A stretch of DNA of 64,000 nt from Pseudomonas sp. UBA4617. GTDB taxonomy: Bacteria > Pseudomonadota > Gammaproteobacteria > Pseudomonadales > Pseudomonadaceae. This document shows, piece by piece, positions 26,647 through 35,843 of this stretch (position 1 is the stretch's first letter; each line of letters begins with the position of its first letter). The DNA lies in the NCBI RefSeq assembly GCF_002386445.1, contig NZ_DGIR01000014.1, positions 62,001-126,000 of the forward strand. Reading direction: 5' to 3'. The notes below the pieces were generated by a model. It searched no databases, was not told the DNA's origin, and saw only the letters and a list, made by a program, of their open reading frames with translations. The position numbers were made by a program, and so were the translations under genes.

Positions 26647-26898
26647 TCAGGCAGCAGCCTTGGCAGCGTCCTTCAGCAGCTGAGCAACGCGCTCAGACGG
26701 CTGTGCACCCTGGCTCAGCCAGTAGTTGACGCGCTCTTGGTTGACCGACAGCTTGACTTCGGCGCCAGCAGCGATCGGGTTGAAGAAACCTACGCGCTCA
26801 ACGAAACGGCCGTCACGGGCGTTACGCGAGTTGGTCACGGTCAGGTGGTAGAATGGGCGCTTTTTCGAGCCGCCACGGGCCAGACGAATGGTTACCAT
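26647..26898 (-). CDS. rpsP: 30S ribosomal protein S16
   Basis: Small-subunit assembly protein, 83 aa, beginning MVTIRLARGGSKKRPFYHL. GGAACGA lies about nine bases before the ATG at 26898. The frame is open far upstream, but those residues do not belong to S16. It is the first gene of the operon; the 259 bp between it and ffh must hold the promoter, although I see no clear -35/-10 pair. Confidence 0.98.
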   Translation of the reverse strand: MVTIRLARGGSKKRPFYHLTVTNSRNARDGRFVERVGFFNPIAAGAEVKLSVNQERVNYWLSQGAQPSERVAQLLKDAAKAAA

Positions 26899-27157
26899 GT
26901 GAACATCGTTCCTATAGTCGGTGCTGCAGTTGATACAGCAGCTGGTACTGCAAATCTGAATGCCAAATAGGCACACGGGTGCCCAAAAGGCCGCATATTC
27001 TCGGGGAATACACGGACATTTGCAAATGACTTTTTCGGCAAGGCCGTGCCCTGCCGTCCAGATTCGCCGGTTGAGCCGCGAAATTCGCGGCCGTTGCCCC
27101 ACCAAGGCAGGGGTTCAGGGCGCCCTCCGAACAAACGGCAGGCACCCGGAATAGGGG

Positions 27158-28534
27158 TTACAGCTTGGGCATGCCGCCGCCAGGCAGCATCCCGCCCAGG
27201 CCACGCATCATCTTGGCCATGCCGCCCTTGGCGGAAAACTTCTTCATCATTTTCTGCATCTGCTTGTGCTGCTTGATCAGGCGGCCCACGTCCTGCACCT
27301 GGGTGCCGGAACCGATGGCGATACGGCGCTTGCGCGAGCCGCTGATCAGCTCCGGATCACGGCGCTCGGCCGGGGTCATGGAGTTGATGATCGCTTCCAT
27401 CTGCTTGAACTGCTTCTCGGCCGCGCCCTGGGCGTTGCCCATCTGCGACAGGTTGACCCCGCCGATGCTCGGCAGCTTGTCCATCAGGCCGCCCAGGCCG
27501 CCCATGTTTTTCATCTGTTGCAACTGGTCGCGGAAGTCTTCGAGGTCGAAGCCCTTGCCCTTCTTCAATTTCTTGGCCAGCTTGTCGGCCTTGGCCTTGT
27601 CGATGTTCTGCTCGGCCTGCTCGATCAGGCTGAGCACGTCACCCATGCCGAGGATGCGCGAGGCGACGCGGTCGGGGTGGAACGGCTCGAGCGCTTCGGT
27701 CTTCTCGCCCATACCGATGAACTTGATCGGCTTGCCAGTGATGGCCCGCACCGACAGGGCGGCACCGCCACGGGCGTCACCGTCGACCTTGGTCAGCACC
27801 ACGCCGGTCAGCGGCAGCGCCTCGCCAAACGCCTTGGCGGTGTTGGCAGCGTCCTGGCCGGTCATGGCATCGACCACGAACAGGGTTTCGATCGGCTTGA
27901 CCGCGGCGTGCAGCGCCTTGATCTCGTCCATCATGTCGGCATCGATATGCAGACGGCCGGCGGTATCGACGATGACCACGTCGATGAACTTCAGCTTGGC
28001 TTCCCGAATGGCCGCTTCGGCGATGGCCACGGGCTTCTGGCTGATGTCGGACGGGAAGAAGGTGACGCCAATGTCGTTGGCCAGGGTTTCCAGCTGCTTG
28101 ATCGCCGCCGGGCGGTAGACGTCGGCAGACACCACCATCACGCTCTTCTTCTTGCGCTCCTTGAGGAAGCGCGCCAGCTTGCCGGCGGTGGTAGTCTTGC
28201 CCGCACCCTGCAGGCCGGCCATCAGCACCACGGCAGGCGGTGCGGCGTTCAGCGCGAGGTCTTCGTTGGCCGCACCCATCAGGCTTTCCAGCTCGGCCTG
28301 AACGATCTTCACGAAGGCCTGGCCCGGGGTCAGGCTGCGCGACACTTCGGTGCCGACCGCACGCTCCTTGACGCTGTTGACGAAATCCTTGACCACCGGC
28401 AGGGCAACGTCGGCCTCGAGCAGGGCCATGCGCACTTCGCGCAGCGTGTCCTTGATGTTGTCTTCGGTCAGCTTGGCCTTGCCGGTGACATGGCGCAGCG
28501 TCTGTGACAGGCGGTCGGTCAGGTTTTCGAACAT
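27158..28534 (-). CDS. ffh: Signal recognition particle GTPase Ffh
   Basis: The protein part of SRP, which targets nascent inner-membrane proteins, 458 aa. It has the N domain, then the GTPase G domain with GLQGAGKTTTAGKLA (P-loop), DTAGR, TKVDGD, and the GMGEK closing loop. The methionine-rich M domain (QLQQMKNMGGLGGLMDK, QMQKMMKKF) binds 4.5S RNA. The C-terminus is the Gly/Met tail typical of Pseudomonas Ffh. Confidence 0.98.
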   Translation of the reverse strand: MFENLTDRLSQTLRHVTGKAKLTEDNIKDTLREVRMALLEADVALPVVKDFVNSVKERAVGTEVSRSLTPGQAFVKIVQAELESLMGAANEDLALNAAPPAVVLMAGLQGAGKTTTAGKLARFLKERKKKSVMVVSADVYRPAAIKQLETLANDIGVTFFPSDISQKPVAIAEAAIREAKLKFIDVVIVDTAGRLHIDADMMDEIKALHAAVKPIETLFVVDAMTGQDAANTAKAFGEALPLTGVVLTKVDGDARGGAALSVRAITGKPIKFIGMGEKTEALEPFHPDRVASRILGMGDVLSLIEQAEQNIDKAKADKLAKKLKKGKGFDLEDFRDQLQQMKNMGGLGGLMDKLPSIGGVNLSQMGNAQGAAEKQFKQMEAIINSMTPAERRDPELISGSRKRRIAIGSGTQVQDVGRLIKQHKQMQKMMKKFSAKGGMAKMMRGLGGMLPGGGMPKL

Positions 28535-28848
28535 GGTGATCCTTTCAGGCCCAGTAAAAGCCGAGGTTTGTCAGGCGCCCAGGGCGGAATGCACACCCGC
28601 CGGGCACAGCAAGGCGGCGATTATAGCGAAGTGCGGCGGCGGCGCACACCTTGGGAGATATTCGGTGGCGGTGCCGGTCTGTTCGCGGGCATGCCCGCTT
28701 CCAGCGGATCCTCCGCTGCCTGCAGGCCTGCACCAACCCTGCAGGAGCTGGTTGACCCGCGAATGCCACGCCGCGGTCTGCCAGTCTTCCTAGAGCGCCG
28801 GGATCTATGCCAAACTCCGTCTCTTTAAAGGCTCGCCAACCAGGACTT
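28535..28848. promoter_or_regulatory. Divergent ffh / ypjD intergenic region with a -10 for ffh
   Basis: The 314-bp spacer holds a perfect TATAAT on the minus strand (28620-28625), about 85 bp before the ffh ATG; its -35 is poor. A single REP-like palindrome (TTCGCGGGCATGCCCGCTTC, 28682-28701) lies in the middle. No gene is evident in it. Confidence 0.5.
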
Positions 28849-29658
28849 ATGGTCTCCTCACCCAGCCTCATCCCCAACCTGATCGCCGCCGTCCTCTATA
28901 TAGCCGCGGCCGTCTACCAGGGCTCGTTCCTGGCCCGCAACCGCAAGGCCGACAAGCGCCTGCTCGCCCTGCTGGGCGCCTTCGCTGTGCTCGCCCAGGG
29001 CGGTGCGCTGTTCTCCCAGCTGATCACCCCGCTGGGCCTGAGCCTGGACTTCTTCAGCGCCGCCAGCCTGATCGCCGTGGCAGTCATCGCCCTGACTTTG
29101 CTGGCCTGCCTGCGCATACCGGTGGAAAACCTGCTGGTGCTGCTGTTCCCGCTGGGCGCGGTGACCGCGCTGCTGGCGCAGTTCGCCCCCCCCGGCACAG
29201 TGCCGCTGATCGACGAGGAACCGGGCATCCTCGCACACATCCTGCTGTCGATCCTGGCCTACGGCCTGTTCACCATCGCGGTGTTCCAGGCGCTACTGTT
29301 GCTGCTGCAGGACCGCCAGCTGAAAAACAAGCACCCATCCGGGCTGATCCGCAACTTCCCACCGTTGCAAACCATGGAAAGCCTGCTGTTCGGCTTCCTC
29401 TGGGCCGGTTGGTGCCTGCTGTCGCTGTCGCTGATCTCCGGCTGGCTGTTCCTCGACAACCTGTTCGCCCAGCACCTGGTGCACAAGACCTTGCTGGCTT
29501 GTGTCGCCTGGGTGGTATTCAGCGTGCTGTTGTGGGGCCGCACCCGCCTGGGCTGGCGTGGCCACAAGGCCATCCGCTGGACACTGGCCGGTTTCTGCCT
29601 GCTGATGCTGGCCTATTTCGGCAGCAAGCTGGTTCGCGAATTCATCCTGCATATCTGA
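28849..29658 (+). CDS. ypjD: CcsA/YpjD-like inner-membrane cytochrome-c-assembly-family protein
   Basis: A polytopic membrane protein of 269 aa with about eight hydrophobic helices, of the CcsA/CcmC-like cytochrome assembly family (E. coli YpjD). Its exact role is not established. The tryptophan-containing region LLFGFLWAGWCLLSLSLISG corresponds to the family's Trp-rich loop. The ATG at 28849 follows AGGA by 5 bases; translation from 28807 is less likely. The CNNM/CBS gene begins 9 bp after its stop, the usual arrangement next to ffh. Confidence 0.85.
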   Translation: MVSSPSLIPNLIAAVLYIAAAVYQGSFLARNRKADKRLLALLGAFAVLAQGGALFSQLITPLGLSLDFFSAASLIAVAVIALTLLACLRIPVENLLVLLFPLGAVTALLAQFAPPGTVPLIDEEPGILAHILLSILAYGLFTIAVFQALLLLLQDRQLKNKHPSGLIRNFPPLQTMESLLFGFLWAGWCLLSLSLISGWLFLDNLFAQHLVHKTLLACVAWVVFSVLLWGRTRLGWRGHKAIRWTLAGFCLLMLAYFGSKLVREFILHI

Positions 29659-29667
29659 CGGCCGCCC

Positions 29668-30867
29668 ATGGATACCCTGCCGTACGCACCGCTATTCGGC
29701 ACCCTGGCACTGGCACTGTTGTGGTCGGCACTGTTCAGCGCCGTGGATGCTGCCCGCCAGCAGCTCAATGGCTCGCGCAACGGCGATGACAGCCCCGCGC
29801 TGCCCGCCCAGGCGTTGGTACTGTGTGCCAGCCTGGGCAAGTTGCTGGTGCTGGGCCTGGCCTGCCTGATCGGCCAGCGCCACAGTGGCGAACACGGTTT
29901 CTGGCTGGCTGGCCTGGCTGCCACCCTCACCTTGCTGGTGTTCGCCGAGTACCTGCCACGCCGCCTGGCCCGGCGCAACCCGCAGGCCTTCGTCAGCCTC
30001 GGTGGCAGCCTGCTGAGAATGCCCCTGGCCCTGCTGCAACCACTGGCCTGCCTGCTGGATGGCATTGCCAGGCTGGTCCTGCGCCCGTTCCGCGTGCAAC
30101 CCAAGGCAGTGGCCGTGCATCCGCCGGAAGTGGATGATTTCGACGAGGACGACGCACACGAAGCGCCGCGCCATGGCCTGCTTGACGGCCTGCAGTCACT
30201 GGACAAGATCACCGTCAATGACATTCTGGTGCCGCGCAACGAAGTGGACGGCATCAACCTCGACGAGCCGATCGAGCGCATCATCGAGCAACTGATCGTC
30301 AGCCGCCACACCCGCCTGCCGGTGTACCACAGCGACATCAACCAGGTTGAAGCGATCCTCAACACCAAGCTGATCAGCCACCTGCTGCCCAAGGCCGAGC
30401 TGACCCTGGAGAAGCTCCACAGCGCCTGCTACGAGCCCTATTTCGTACCGGAAAGTACGCCCCTGCAGATGCAACTGCTGAACTTCCACAAACAACAACG
30501 CCGCCTGGGCGTGGTGGTGGATGAATACGGTGAAGTACTGGGCATCGTCACCCTGGAAGACATCCTCGAAGAAATCGTTGGCGAATTCGAGGACGAGCAC
30601 ACCCTGGACAACCCCCACGTCCACCCCCAGCCTGATGGCACCTTCGTGATCGACGGCACCGCTTCGCTGCGCGAAATCAATCGCACCCTGGGCTGGCACC
30701 TGCCCTGCGACGGCGGGCCGAAAACCCTCAACGGGCTGGTCACCGAAGCGCTGGAAAGCATCCCGGAAAGCGCCGTCTGCCTGAAGATTGGCCGCTACCG
30801 CCTGGAAATCCTCGAAACAGAGGACAATTGTGCCAGCAAGGTACTGGTATGGACCGTGACCCGATAG
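29668..30867 (+). CDS. CNNM/CBS-domain transporter-associated protein (HlyC/CorC family)
   Basis: A 399-aa inner-membrane protein: an N-terminal CNNM (DUF21) region with three to four membrane helices (1-150), a tandem CBS module (VNDILVPRNEVDGI; HKQQRRLGVVVDEYGEVLGI, about 185-315), and a C-terminal CorC_HlyC domain (DGTFVIDGTASLREINR). Family members affect Mg/Co or other divalent-cation efflux and bind nucleotides in the CBS pair; the name 'haemolysin' is historical. It is probably co-transcribed with ypjD. Confidence 0.87.
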   Translation: MDTLPYAPLFGTLALALLWSALFSAVDAARQQLNGSRNGDDSPALPAQALVLCASLGKLLVLGLACLIGQRHSGEHGFWLAGLAATLTLLVFAEYLPRRLARRNPQAFVSLGGSLLRMPLALLQPLACLLDGIARLVLRPFRVQPKAVAVHPPEVDDFDEDDAHEAPRHGLLDGLQSLDKITVNDILVPRNEVDGINLDEPIERIIEQLIVSRHTRLPVYHSDINQVEAILNTKLISHLLPKAELTLEKLHSACYEPYFVPESTPLQMQLLNFHKQQRRLGVVVDEYGEVLGIVTLEDILEEIVGEFEDEHTLDNPHVHPQPDGTFVIDGTASLREINRTLGWHLPCDGGPKTLNGLVTEALESIPESAVCLKIGRYRLEILETEDNCASKVLVWTVTR

Positions 30868-31036
30868 CTATACTCGGGCCACGCTTACCCAGCCTCGCCG
30901 TCCCGCCTGCTATCCGCACCCGGCGCTCCACGGCCAGTCCGCCCCACTGACACGCCCCGCGGTCCTGCTTCAACACCCCGAACAGTGGCCGTCCCCGCCC
31001 CTATCCCCCTTGGGCTATCGTCAGTCTGGCGTGCAC

Positions 31037-31046
31037 AACAACAAAA
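31037..31046 (+). promoter_or_regulatory. Possible Hfq/Crc catabolite-repression (CA) motif in the MHS transporter leader
   Basis: The sequence AACAACAAAA matches the AANAANAA motif bound by Hfq-Crc in Pseudomonas. It sits about 98 bases before the transporter ATG, further away than in most known targets, so it is only a candidate. The 276-bp spacer (30868-31143) otherwise has a TATACT near 30876 and no gene. Confidence 0.25.
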
Positions 31047-31143
31047 CGCTCCGGCGCCCGCGCAGCCGTGCTGGCTTTTCTGCTTCGCACGCCGTCGCCG
31101 GCCACGCCCATGGAGCCGGATCAGACTGTCAGGGACCTACTTA

Positions 31144-32445
31144 ATGACAACCAGCAGCACTTATGCCGAAGCACCTGCCGCGCCGGTCAACTCGCCCGCG
31201 CGGGTCGCCACCGCCAGTTTCATTGGCACCGCCATCGAGTTCTATGATTTCTACGTCTACGCCACTGCCGCAGCCCTGGTGATCGGCCCGGTGTTCTTCC
31301 CTTCGGGGTCAGGCACCGCGCAGATGCTGGCGGCCTTTCTCACCTTCGGCATCGCTTTCCTGGCGCGCCCGCTGGGTTCGGCACTGTTCGGCCATTTCGG
31401 CGACCGCATCGGCCGCAAATCGACCCTGGTCGCCTCACTGTTGCTGATGGGCGTGTCCACCACGGCCATCGGTGTGTTACCGGGCTATGACAGCATTGGT
31501 GTATGGGCGCCGATAATCCTCTGCCTGTTGCGCTTCGGCCAGGGCCTTGGCCTGGGTGGAGAATGGGGTGGCGCGGCGTTGCTGGCCACCGAGAACGCAC
31601 CGCAAGGCAAGCGTGCCTGGTTCGGCATGTTCCCGCAGCTGGGGCCGTCGATCGGCTTTCTGGCCGCCAACGGCCTGTTCCTGACCCTGGCCCTGGTACT
31701 CAGCGATGAGCAGTTCCGTGCCTGGGGCTGGCGTATTCCGTTCCTGCTCAGTGCGGCGCTGGTGCTGGTCGGCCTGTATGTGCGCCTGAAACTCGAGGAA
31801 AGCCCGGTGTTCGCCAAGGCAGTCGCCCGCCAGGAACGGGTGAAGATGCCGGTGGTCGACCTGTTTGCCAGACACTGGAGGCCGACCCTGCTGGGCGCGG
31901 CGGCCATGGTAGTGTGCTATGCACTGTTCTACATCTCGACAGTGTTCTCGCTGAGCTACGGCGTGACCACGCTGGGCTACAGCCGCGAAACGTTCCTCGG
32001 CCTGCTGTGCTTCGCGGTAGTGTTCATGGCCCTGGCCACGCCACTGTCGGCCTGGCTCAGTGACCGTTACGGGCGCAAGCCGGTGCTGGTCGTCGGTGGC
32101 CTGCTGGCGGTGGCCTCGGGCTTTACCATGGAACCGCTGCTGACCTCGGGGTCTACCGCAGGCGTGGCGCTGTTTCTCGCCATCGAACTGTTCCTGATGG
32201 GCGTGACCTTTGCGCCGATGGGGGCACTGCTGCCGGAACTGTTCCCGACCCATGTGCGTTACACCGGGGCGTCGGCTGCGTATAACCTGGGCGGTATCGT
32301 CGGGGCCTCGGCGGCACCGTTCTTTGCCCAGAAACTGGTGAGCATGGGTGGGTTGAGCTGGGTCGGGGGGTACGTGTCGGCGGCAGCGGTGATCAGCCTG
32401 CTTGCCGTACTGTGCCTGAAAGAAACTCGCGATACTGCGCTTTGA
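31144..32445 (+). CDS. MHS-family (ShiA/KgtP/ProP-like) MFS transporter
   Basis: A 12-helix metabolite:H+ symporter of 433 aa. The start of helix 1 reads SFIGTAIEFYDFYVY, the family hallmark, and motif A appears as FGHFGDRIGRKSTL and again as SDRYGRKPVL. Related proteins carry shikimate, alpha-ketoglutarate, citrate or betaine/proline; the substrate here is unknown. I chose the ATG at 31144 because the family N-terminus follows directly, with AGGGA upstream; the frame is open to 30985 but that stretch is not conserved-looking. Confidence 0.88.
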   Translation: MTTSSTYAEAPAAPVNSPARVATASFIGTAIEFYDFYVYATAAALVIGPVFFPSGSGTAQMLAAFLTFGIAFLARPLGSALFGHFGDRIGRKSTLVASLLLMGVSTTAIGVLPGYDSIGVWAPIILCLLRFGQGLGLGGEWGGAALLATENAPQGKRAWFGMFPQLGPSIGFLAANGLFLTLALVLSDEQFRAWGWRIPFLLSAALVLVGLYVRLKLEESPVFAKAVARQERVKMPVVDLFARHWRPTLLGAAAMVVCYALFYISTVFSLSYGVTTLGYSRETFLGLLCFAVVFMALATPLSAWLSDRYGRKPVLVVGGLLAVASGFTMEPLLTSGSTAGVALFLAIELFLMGVTFAPMGALLPELFPTHVRYTGASAAYNLGGIVGASAAPFFAQKLVSMGGLSWVGGYVSAAAVISLLAVLCLKETRDTAL

Positions 32446-32450
32446 ATGAT

Positions 32451-32471
32451 GGGGGCCGCTATGCGGCCCCC
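32451..32471. terminator. Perfect 9-bp hairpin between convergent MHS transporter and purT
   Basis: GGGGGCCGC-TAT-GCGGCCCCC starts 5 bp after the transporter stop and ends 12 bp before the purT stop. It has no T-run on either side but lies where a bidirectional terminator would be expected. Confidence 0.5.
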
Positions 32472-32483
32472 TGCGATCGCAGG

Positions 32484-33665
32484 TCAGAACTCGACCTTGA
32501 CCGCCTGCGCAGCACGGGTCGCCTTGGCCCGGGCCAGCTCGACCGATTCATCCCGCGCCAGGCACACGCCCATGCGCCGCGTACCGTTGATTTCCGGCTT
32601 GCCGAACAGGCGAATGGCGGTATCCGGCTCGCTCAGCGCTGCGCCCAGGTTGGCGAAGCTGGTCTGCTGCGACCGGCCTTCCGGCAGGATCACCGCCGAG
32701 GCCGACGGGCCGAACTGGCGCACTGCCGGAATCGGCAGGCCAAGAATTGCCCGCGCATGCAGGGCAAACTGCGAAAGGTCCTGGGAAATCAGGGTGACCA
32801 GGCCAGTATCATGCGGGCGTGGCGACACTTCGCTGAACCACACCTGGTCACCCTTCACGAACAGCTCGACACCGAACAAGCCACGGCCGCCCAGGGCATC
32901 AGTGACCGCCTTGGCCACACGCTGCGACTCGGCCAGCGCCTTCGGGCTCATGGCCTGCGGCTGCCAGGACTCCTGGTAGTCGCCTTTTTCCTGGCGGTGA
33001 CCGACCGGCTCAAGGAAGGTCGTGCCGCCTACGTGGCGCACGGTCAGCAGAGTAATCTCGTATTCGAAGTCGATGAAGCCCTCGACGATCACTCGGCCCT
33101 TGCCGGCGCGGCCGCCTTCCTGGGCGTATTCCCACGACTTCTGCAGGTCGGCAGCGCTACGCAACAGGCTCTGGCCCTTGCCCGACGAACTCATCACCGG
33201 CTTGACCACGCATGGGTAACCGACATCGGCCACGGCCTTGGCATAGTCTTCATAGGTGTCGGCGAAGTGGTACGGCGAGGTCGGCAGGTCCAGCTCCTCG
33301 GCGGCCAGGCGGCGGATGCCTTCACGGTTCATGGTCAGTTGGGTGGCGCGGGCAGTCGGCACCACGTTGAAACCTTCGTTTTCCAGCTCGACCAGGGTGG
33401 CGGTGGCGATAGCTTCGATTTCGGGGACGATATAGTGCGGCTTCTCGGCCTCGATCACGGCGCGCAGGGCAACGCCATCGAGCATGTTGACCACGTGGCT
33501 GCGGTGCGCCACCTGCATAGCCGGGGCATTGGCGTAGCGGTCGACGGCGATCACTTCGACGCCCAGGCGCTGCAGTTCGATCACCACTTCCTTGCCCAGT
33601 TCGCCACAGCCGCAAAGCAGTACACGGGTCGCGGTGGGCGACAAAGGGGTTCCGATACGGGTCAT
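32484..33665 (-). CDS. purT: Formate-dependent phosphoribosylglycinamide formyltransferase
   Basis: An ATP-grasp enzyme that formylates GAR with free formate in purine synthesis, 393 aa. The N-terminal nucleotide fold starts RVLLCGCGELGKEVVIELQ. The central ATP-grasp region contains CVVKPVMSSSGKGQSLL, and the metal/substrate region FFVEVSPRPHDTG-like is seen as WFSEVSPRPHDTGLVTL. Full length; monocistronic, downstream of the VUT transporter gene on the same strand. Confidence 0.97.
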   Translation of the reverse strand: MTRIGTPLSPTATRVLLCGCGELGKEVVIELQRLGVEVIAVDRYANAPAMQVAHRSHVVNMLDGVALRAVIEAEKPHYIVPEIEAIATATLVELENEGFNVVPTARATQLTMNREGIRRLAAEELDLPTSPYHFADTYEDYAKAVADVGYPCVVKPVMSSSGKGQSLLRSAADLQKSWEYAQEGGRAGKGRVIVEGFIDFEYEITLLTVRHVGGTTFLEPVGHRQEKGDYQESWQPQAMSPKALAESQRVAKAVTDALGGRGLFGVELFVKGDQVWFSEVSPRPHDTGLVTLISQDLSQFALHARAILGLPIPAVRQFGPSASAVILPEGRSQQTSFANLGAALSEPDTAIRLFGKPEINGTRRMGVCLARDESVELARAKATRAAQAVKVEF

Positions 33666-33741
33666 TTCAGGTCCTCGAAGGCATCCGGGGCCGCACCAGG
33701 CTTGGCGCCGCCCGCTGAAAAAGGACCGCTATTCTACACCA

Positions 33742-34209
33742 TCAACCGGCGGCAGCGGCCCGCCGGGCGCGAAATGCCATGGCCAGCCACACCGCGGTGA
33801 CACCGGCAAACTTCGAGGCCATGGCCGTACCGACCACGGCCGGGACCAGGGCACCGATCATGCCGAAGAAGATGAACGTGTCCACCGGGATGCTCAACGC
33901 CGAGCTCAACCACAGGCGGTCGCGCAGCGGGCGGCGGGTGATGCTGAACACCAGCCAGTCGATCAGTTCGGAAATGAAGAACGCAGTGGCACTGGCCAGC
34001 GCGATGGCCGGTTCCGAGGTGACATAGGACAACACCAGCGCCACCAGCATGGCGACCAGCGCGCCGTGGCCGAAGCGGGTCTGCACCATGTCGCGCAGGA
34101 TGAATACCAGGCCGCCCCAGGCGGACCAGATGATGTCCAGGTGCGGGGCGCTGGAGAAGGCGTAGTTGATCAGCACTACGCTGCTGATGTAGGCAAACAG
34201 ATAGAACAT
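33742..34209 (-). CDS. VUT-family (YhhQ-like) queuosine-precursor-type transporter
   Basis: A 155-aa membrane protein with about five helices, of the VUT family, whose characterised member YhhQ imports queuosine precursors (preQ0/preQ1). This protein is shorter than YhhQ (about 220 aa) and has the conserved SELIDWLVFSITRRPLRDR and SSALSIPVDTFIFFG regions. The ATG at 34209 gives a membrane-helix N-terminus (MFYLFAYIS); upstream codons run into a REP pair. Substrate assignment is by family only. Confidence 0.8.
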   Translation of the reverse strand: MFYLFAYISSVVLINYAFSSAPHLDIIWSAWGGLVFILRDMVQTRFGHGALVAMLVALVLSYVTSEPAIALASATAFFISELIDWLVFSITRRPLRDRLWLSSALSIPVDTFIFFGMIGALVPAVVGTAMASKFAGVTAVWLAMAFRARRAAAAG

Positions 34210-34245
34210 GGGGAGTGGTCTGTGGGCAAGCCGCACAGAGTAGCG

Positions 34246-34344
34246 GTGGCCTCTTCGCGGGGCAAGCCCGCTCCCACAGGTACACCAGCGCTTTCGATGC
34301 AGCATCCAACCTGTGGGAGCGGGCTTGCCCCGTGAAGAGGCCAC
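34246..34344. repeat. Inverted pair of REP elements (35-bp arms)
   Basis: Arms 34246-34280 and 34310-34344 are reverse complements with one mismatch; the 29-bp spacer is unrelated. The pair fills the gap between the VUT gene and the DUF1289 gene. Confidence 0.92.
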
Positions 34345-34350
34345 CACTGA

Positions 34351-34557
34351 TCAGACGCCGAAGATCACCCCGGCCGCCAGCGCCCGCTCATGGCAGAGCT
34401 TGAGCACCGCACGGCGTTCGCTGTTGTCCATTTTCGACCAGCGGCTGATTTCAGCCACCGTACGCTGGCACCCGGTGCAGATGTCCTGCTCGTCCAGGCC
34501 GCAGATACTCACACAGGGTGAAGGTACCGGCCGCTCCGCCACAAGCGTGTCACTCAT
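34351..34557 (-). CDS. DUF1289 small Cys-rich protein
   Basis: A 68-aa protein with the DUF1289 pattern CVSICGLDEQDICTGCQRT, three to four cysteines likely to bind a metal. The following WSKMDNSERRAVLKLC helix is typical. The role is unknown. The start at 34557 overlaps the gamma-carbonic-anhydrase stop by 8 bp, so the two are translationally linked. Confidence 0.85.
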   Translation of the reverse strand: MSDTLVAERPVPSPCVSICGLDEQDICTGCQRTVAEISRWSKMDNSERRAVLKLCHERALAAGVIFGV

Positions 34558-35074
34558 CGTCGACCACCAGCTCGCGAGCATAGCGCTCGGCGTTGTGCAC
34601 ATAGTGCGCGGCGCTGGCCTCGAGCACGCGCTTCTGCTGCTCGGTCAGCTCGCGCACGACCTTGCCCGGTGAGCCCATCACCAGGGAACCGTCGGGAATT
34701 TCCTTGCCCTCGGCAATCAGCGCATTGGCGCCGATGATGCAGTGCCTGCCGATACGCGCGCCGTTGAGGATGACCGCATTGATGCCAACCAGGCTGTAGT
34801 CGCCCACCGTGCAGCCATGCAGCATGGCGTTGTGGCCGACGGTCACGCCCTTGCCCAGGGTCAGCGGCGAGCCCATGTCGGTGTGCATCACGGTGCCATC
34901 CTGCACGTTGCTGCCTTCGCCGATATCGATCAGCTCGTTGTCGCCGCGCAGCACCGCGCCAAACCACACGCTGGCATTGGCCTGCAGGCGTACTTTGCCG
35001 ATCAGGGTAGCGGTGGGTGCGGCCCAGCTGGTGGGGTGGCTTTCGACCCGCAGGTCGCCCAGGCGGTATTTCAT
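34550..35074 (-). CDS. Gamma-carbonic-anhydrase family protein
   Basis: A 174-aa left-handed beta-helix trimer protein (hexapeptide repeats from about 15 to 140). Candidate metal-binding histidines are in GTVMHTDMG, VGHNAMLHG. Members include YrdA, PaaY and CaiE; carbonic anhydrase or thioesterase activity has been shown for only some. It is translated with DUF1289 and lies downstream of the CoA-pyrophosphatase gene, an arrangement common in Pseudomonas. Confidence 0.88.
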   Translation of the reverse strand: MKYRLGDLRVESHPTSWAAPTATLIGKVRLQANASVWFGAVLRGDNELIDIGEGSNVQDGTVMHTDMGSPLTLGKGVTVGHNAMLHGCTVGDYSLVGINAVILNGARIGRHCIIGANALIAEGKEIPDGSLVMGSPGKVVRELTEQQKRVLEASAAHYVHNAERYARELVVDDE

Positions 35075-35119
35075 GCTTGCTCCTCAGGCTGCGACGCAGA
35101 TGGCGGGGTAGGCCCCCGC

Positions 35120-35719
35120 TCAGTTTTCGATGTAACGCTCAGGCGGCTGGTGCAGGCTGATGCCGGCATCGAACAGCAGGTTGACCAGCTCGACGATCAT
35201 GATCGCCGACAAGCCCCAGATCTTGTATTCGCCATAGCGATAGCTGGGCACATACCAGCTGCGCCCCTGGTAATCGATACGGTGGGTGTGGTCGCGCGGG
35301 TCCTGACGGAAAAATTCCAGCGGCACAGTGAATACTGCCGCGATCTCGGCGTCATTGGCGCGGTATTCGACAAAATCCGGAATGAGCCCGACGAATGGCG
35401 TCACTTTCAGGCCATGCAGCGAAATCAACGGGCTGAGCGGGCCGATGACTTCCACCAGGCCGGGCGGCAGGCCGATTTCCTCTTCGGCCTCGCGCAATGC
35501 GGTGAACACCAGGTCCGGGTCTTCCGGGTCGCGCCGGCCACCAGGAAAGGCCACTTCGCCACCATGGGTGGACAGGCCTTTGGCGCGCAAGGTAAGAACC
35601 AGTTCGGGCGCTTCGCTACGGGTAATGGGCAGGAGCACCGCCGCTTCGGGGAACCGTCGGTCGGTTTCCAGTGACGCGGGTTGGTGGTTGCTCATTCGGC
35701 GAAGTAGCTCGTCCAGCAT
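35120..35719 (-). CDS. NUDIX hydrolase, probable CoA pyrophosphatase
   Basis: A 199-aa NUDIX enzyme of the NudL/PCD1 type, predicted to split coenzyme A derivatives to phosphopantetheine and 3',5'-ADP. The NUDIX box spans G60-L84, with the metal-binding REAEEE at 76-81. The preceding LSTHGGEVAFPGG and following PLISLHGLKVTPFVG match the CoA-pyrophosphatase subgroup. It is upstream of the gamma-carbonic-anhydrase gene on the same strand. Confidence 0.88.
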   Translation of the reverse strand: MLDELLRRMSNHQPASLETDRRFPEAAVLLPITRSEAPELVLTLRAKGLSTHGGEVAFPGGRRDPEDPDLVFTALREAEEEIGLPPGLVEVIGPLSPLISLHGLKVTPFVGLIPDFVEYRANDAEIAAVFTVPLEFFRQDPRDHTHRIDYQGRSWYVPSYRYGEYKIWGLSAIMIVELVNLLFDAGISLHQPPERYIEN

Positions 35720-35843
35720 TGCGCACGCTCGTATTCAAGACCTGCCCTGCATGATGCACCAAAGCCGCGCAGCACCCAAGCCCCGGACGCTTGCGGTGCC
35801 CAGGCTGTCGCGCCAAGATAAGCCTGAGCGAAAGGAACCCGAC

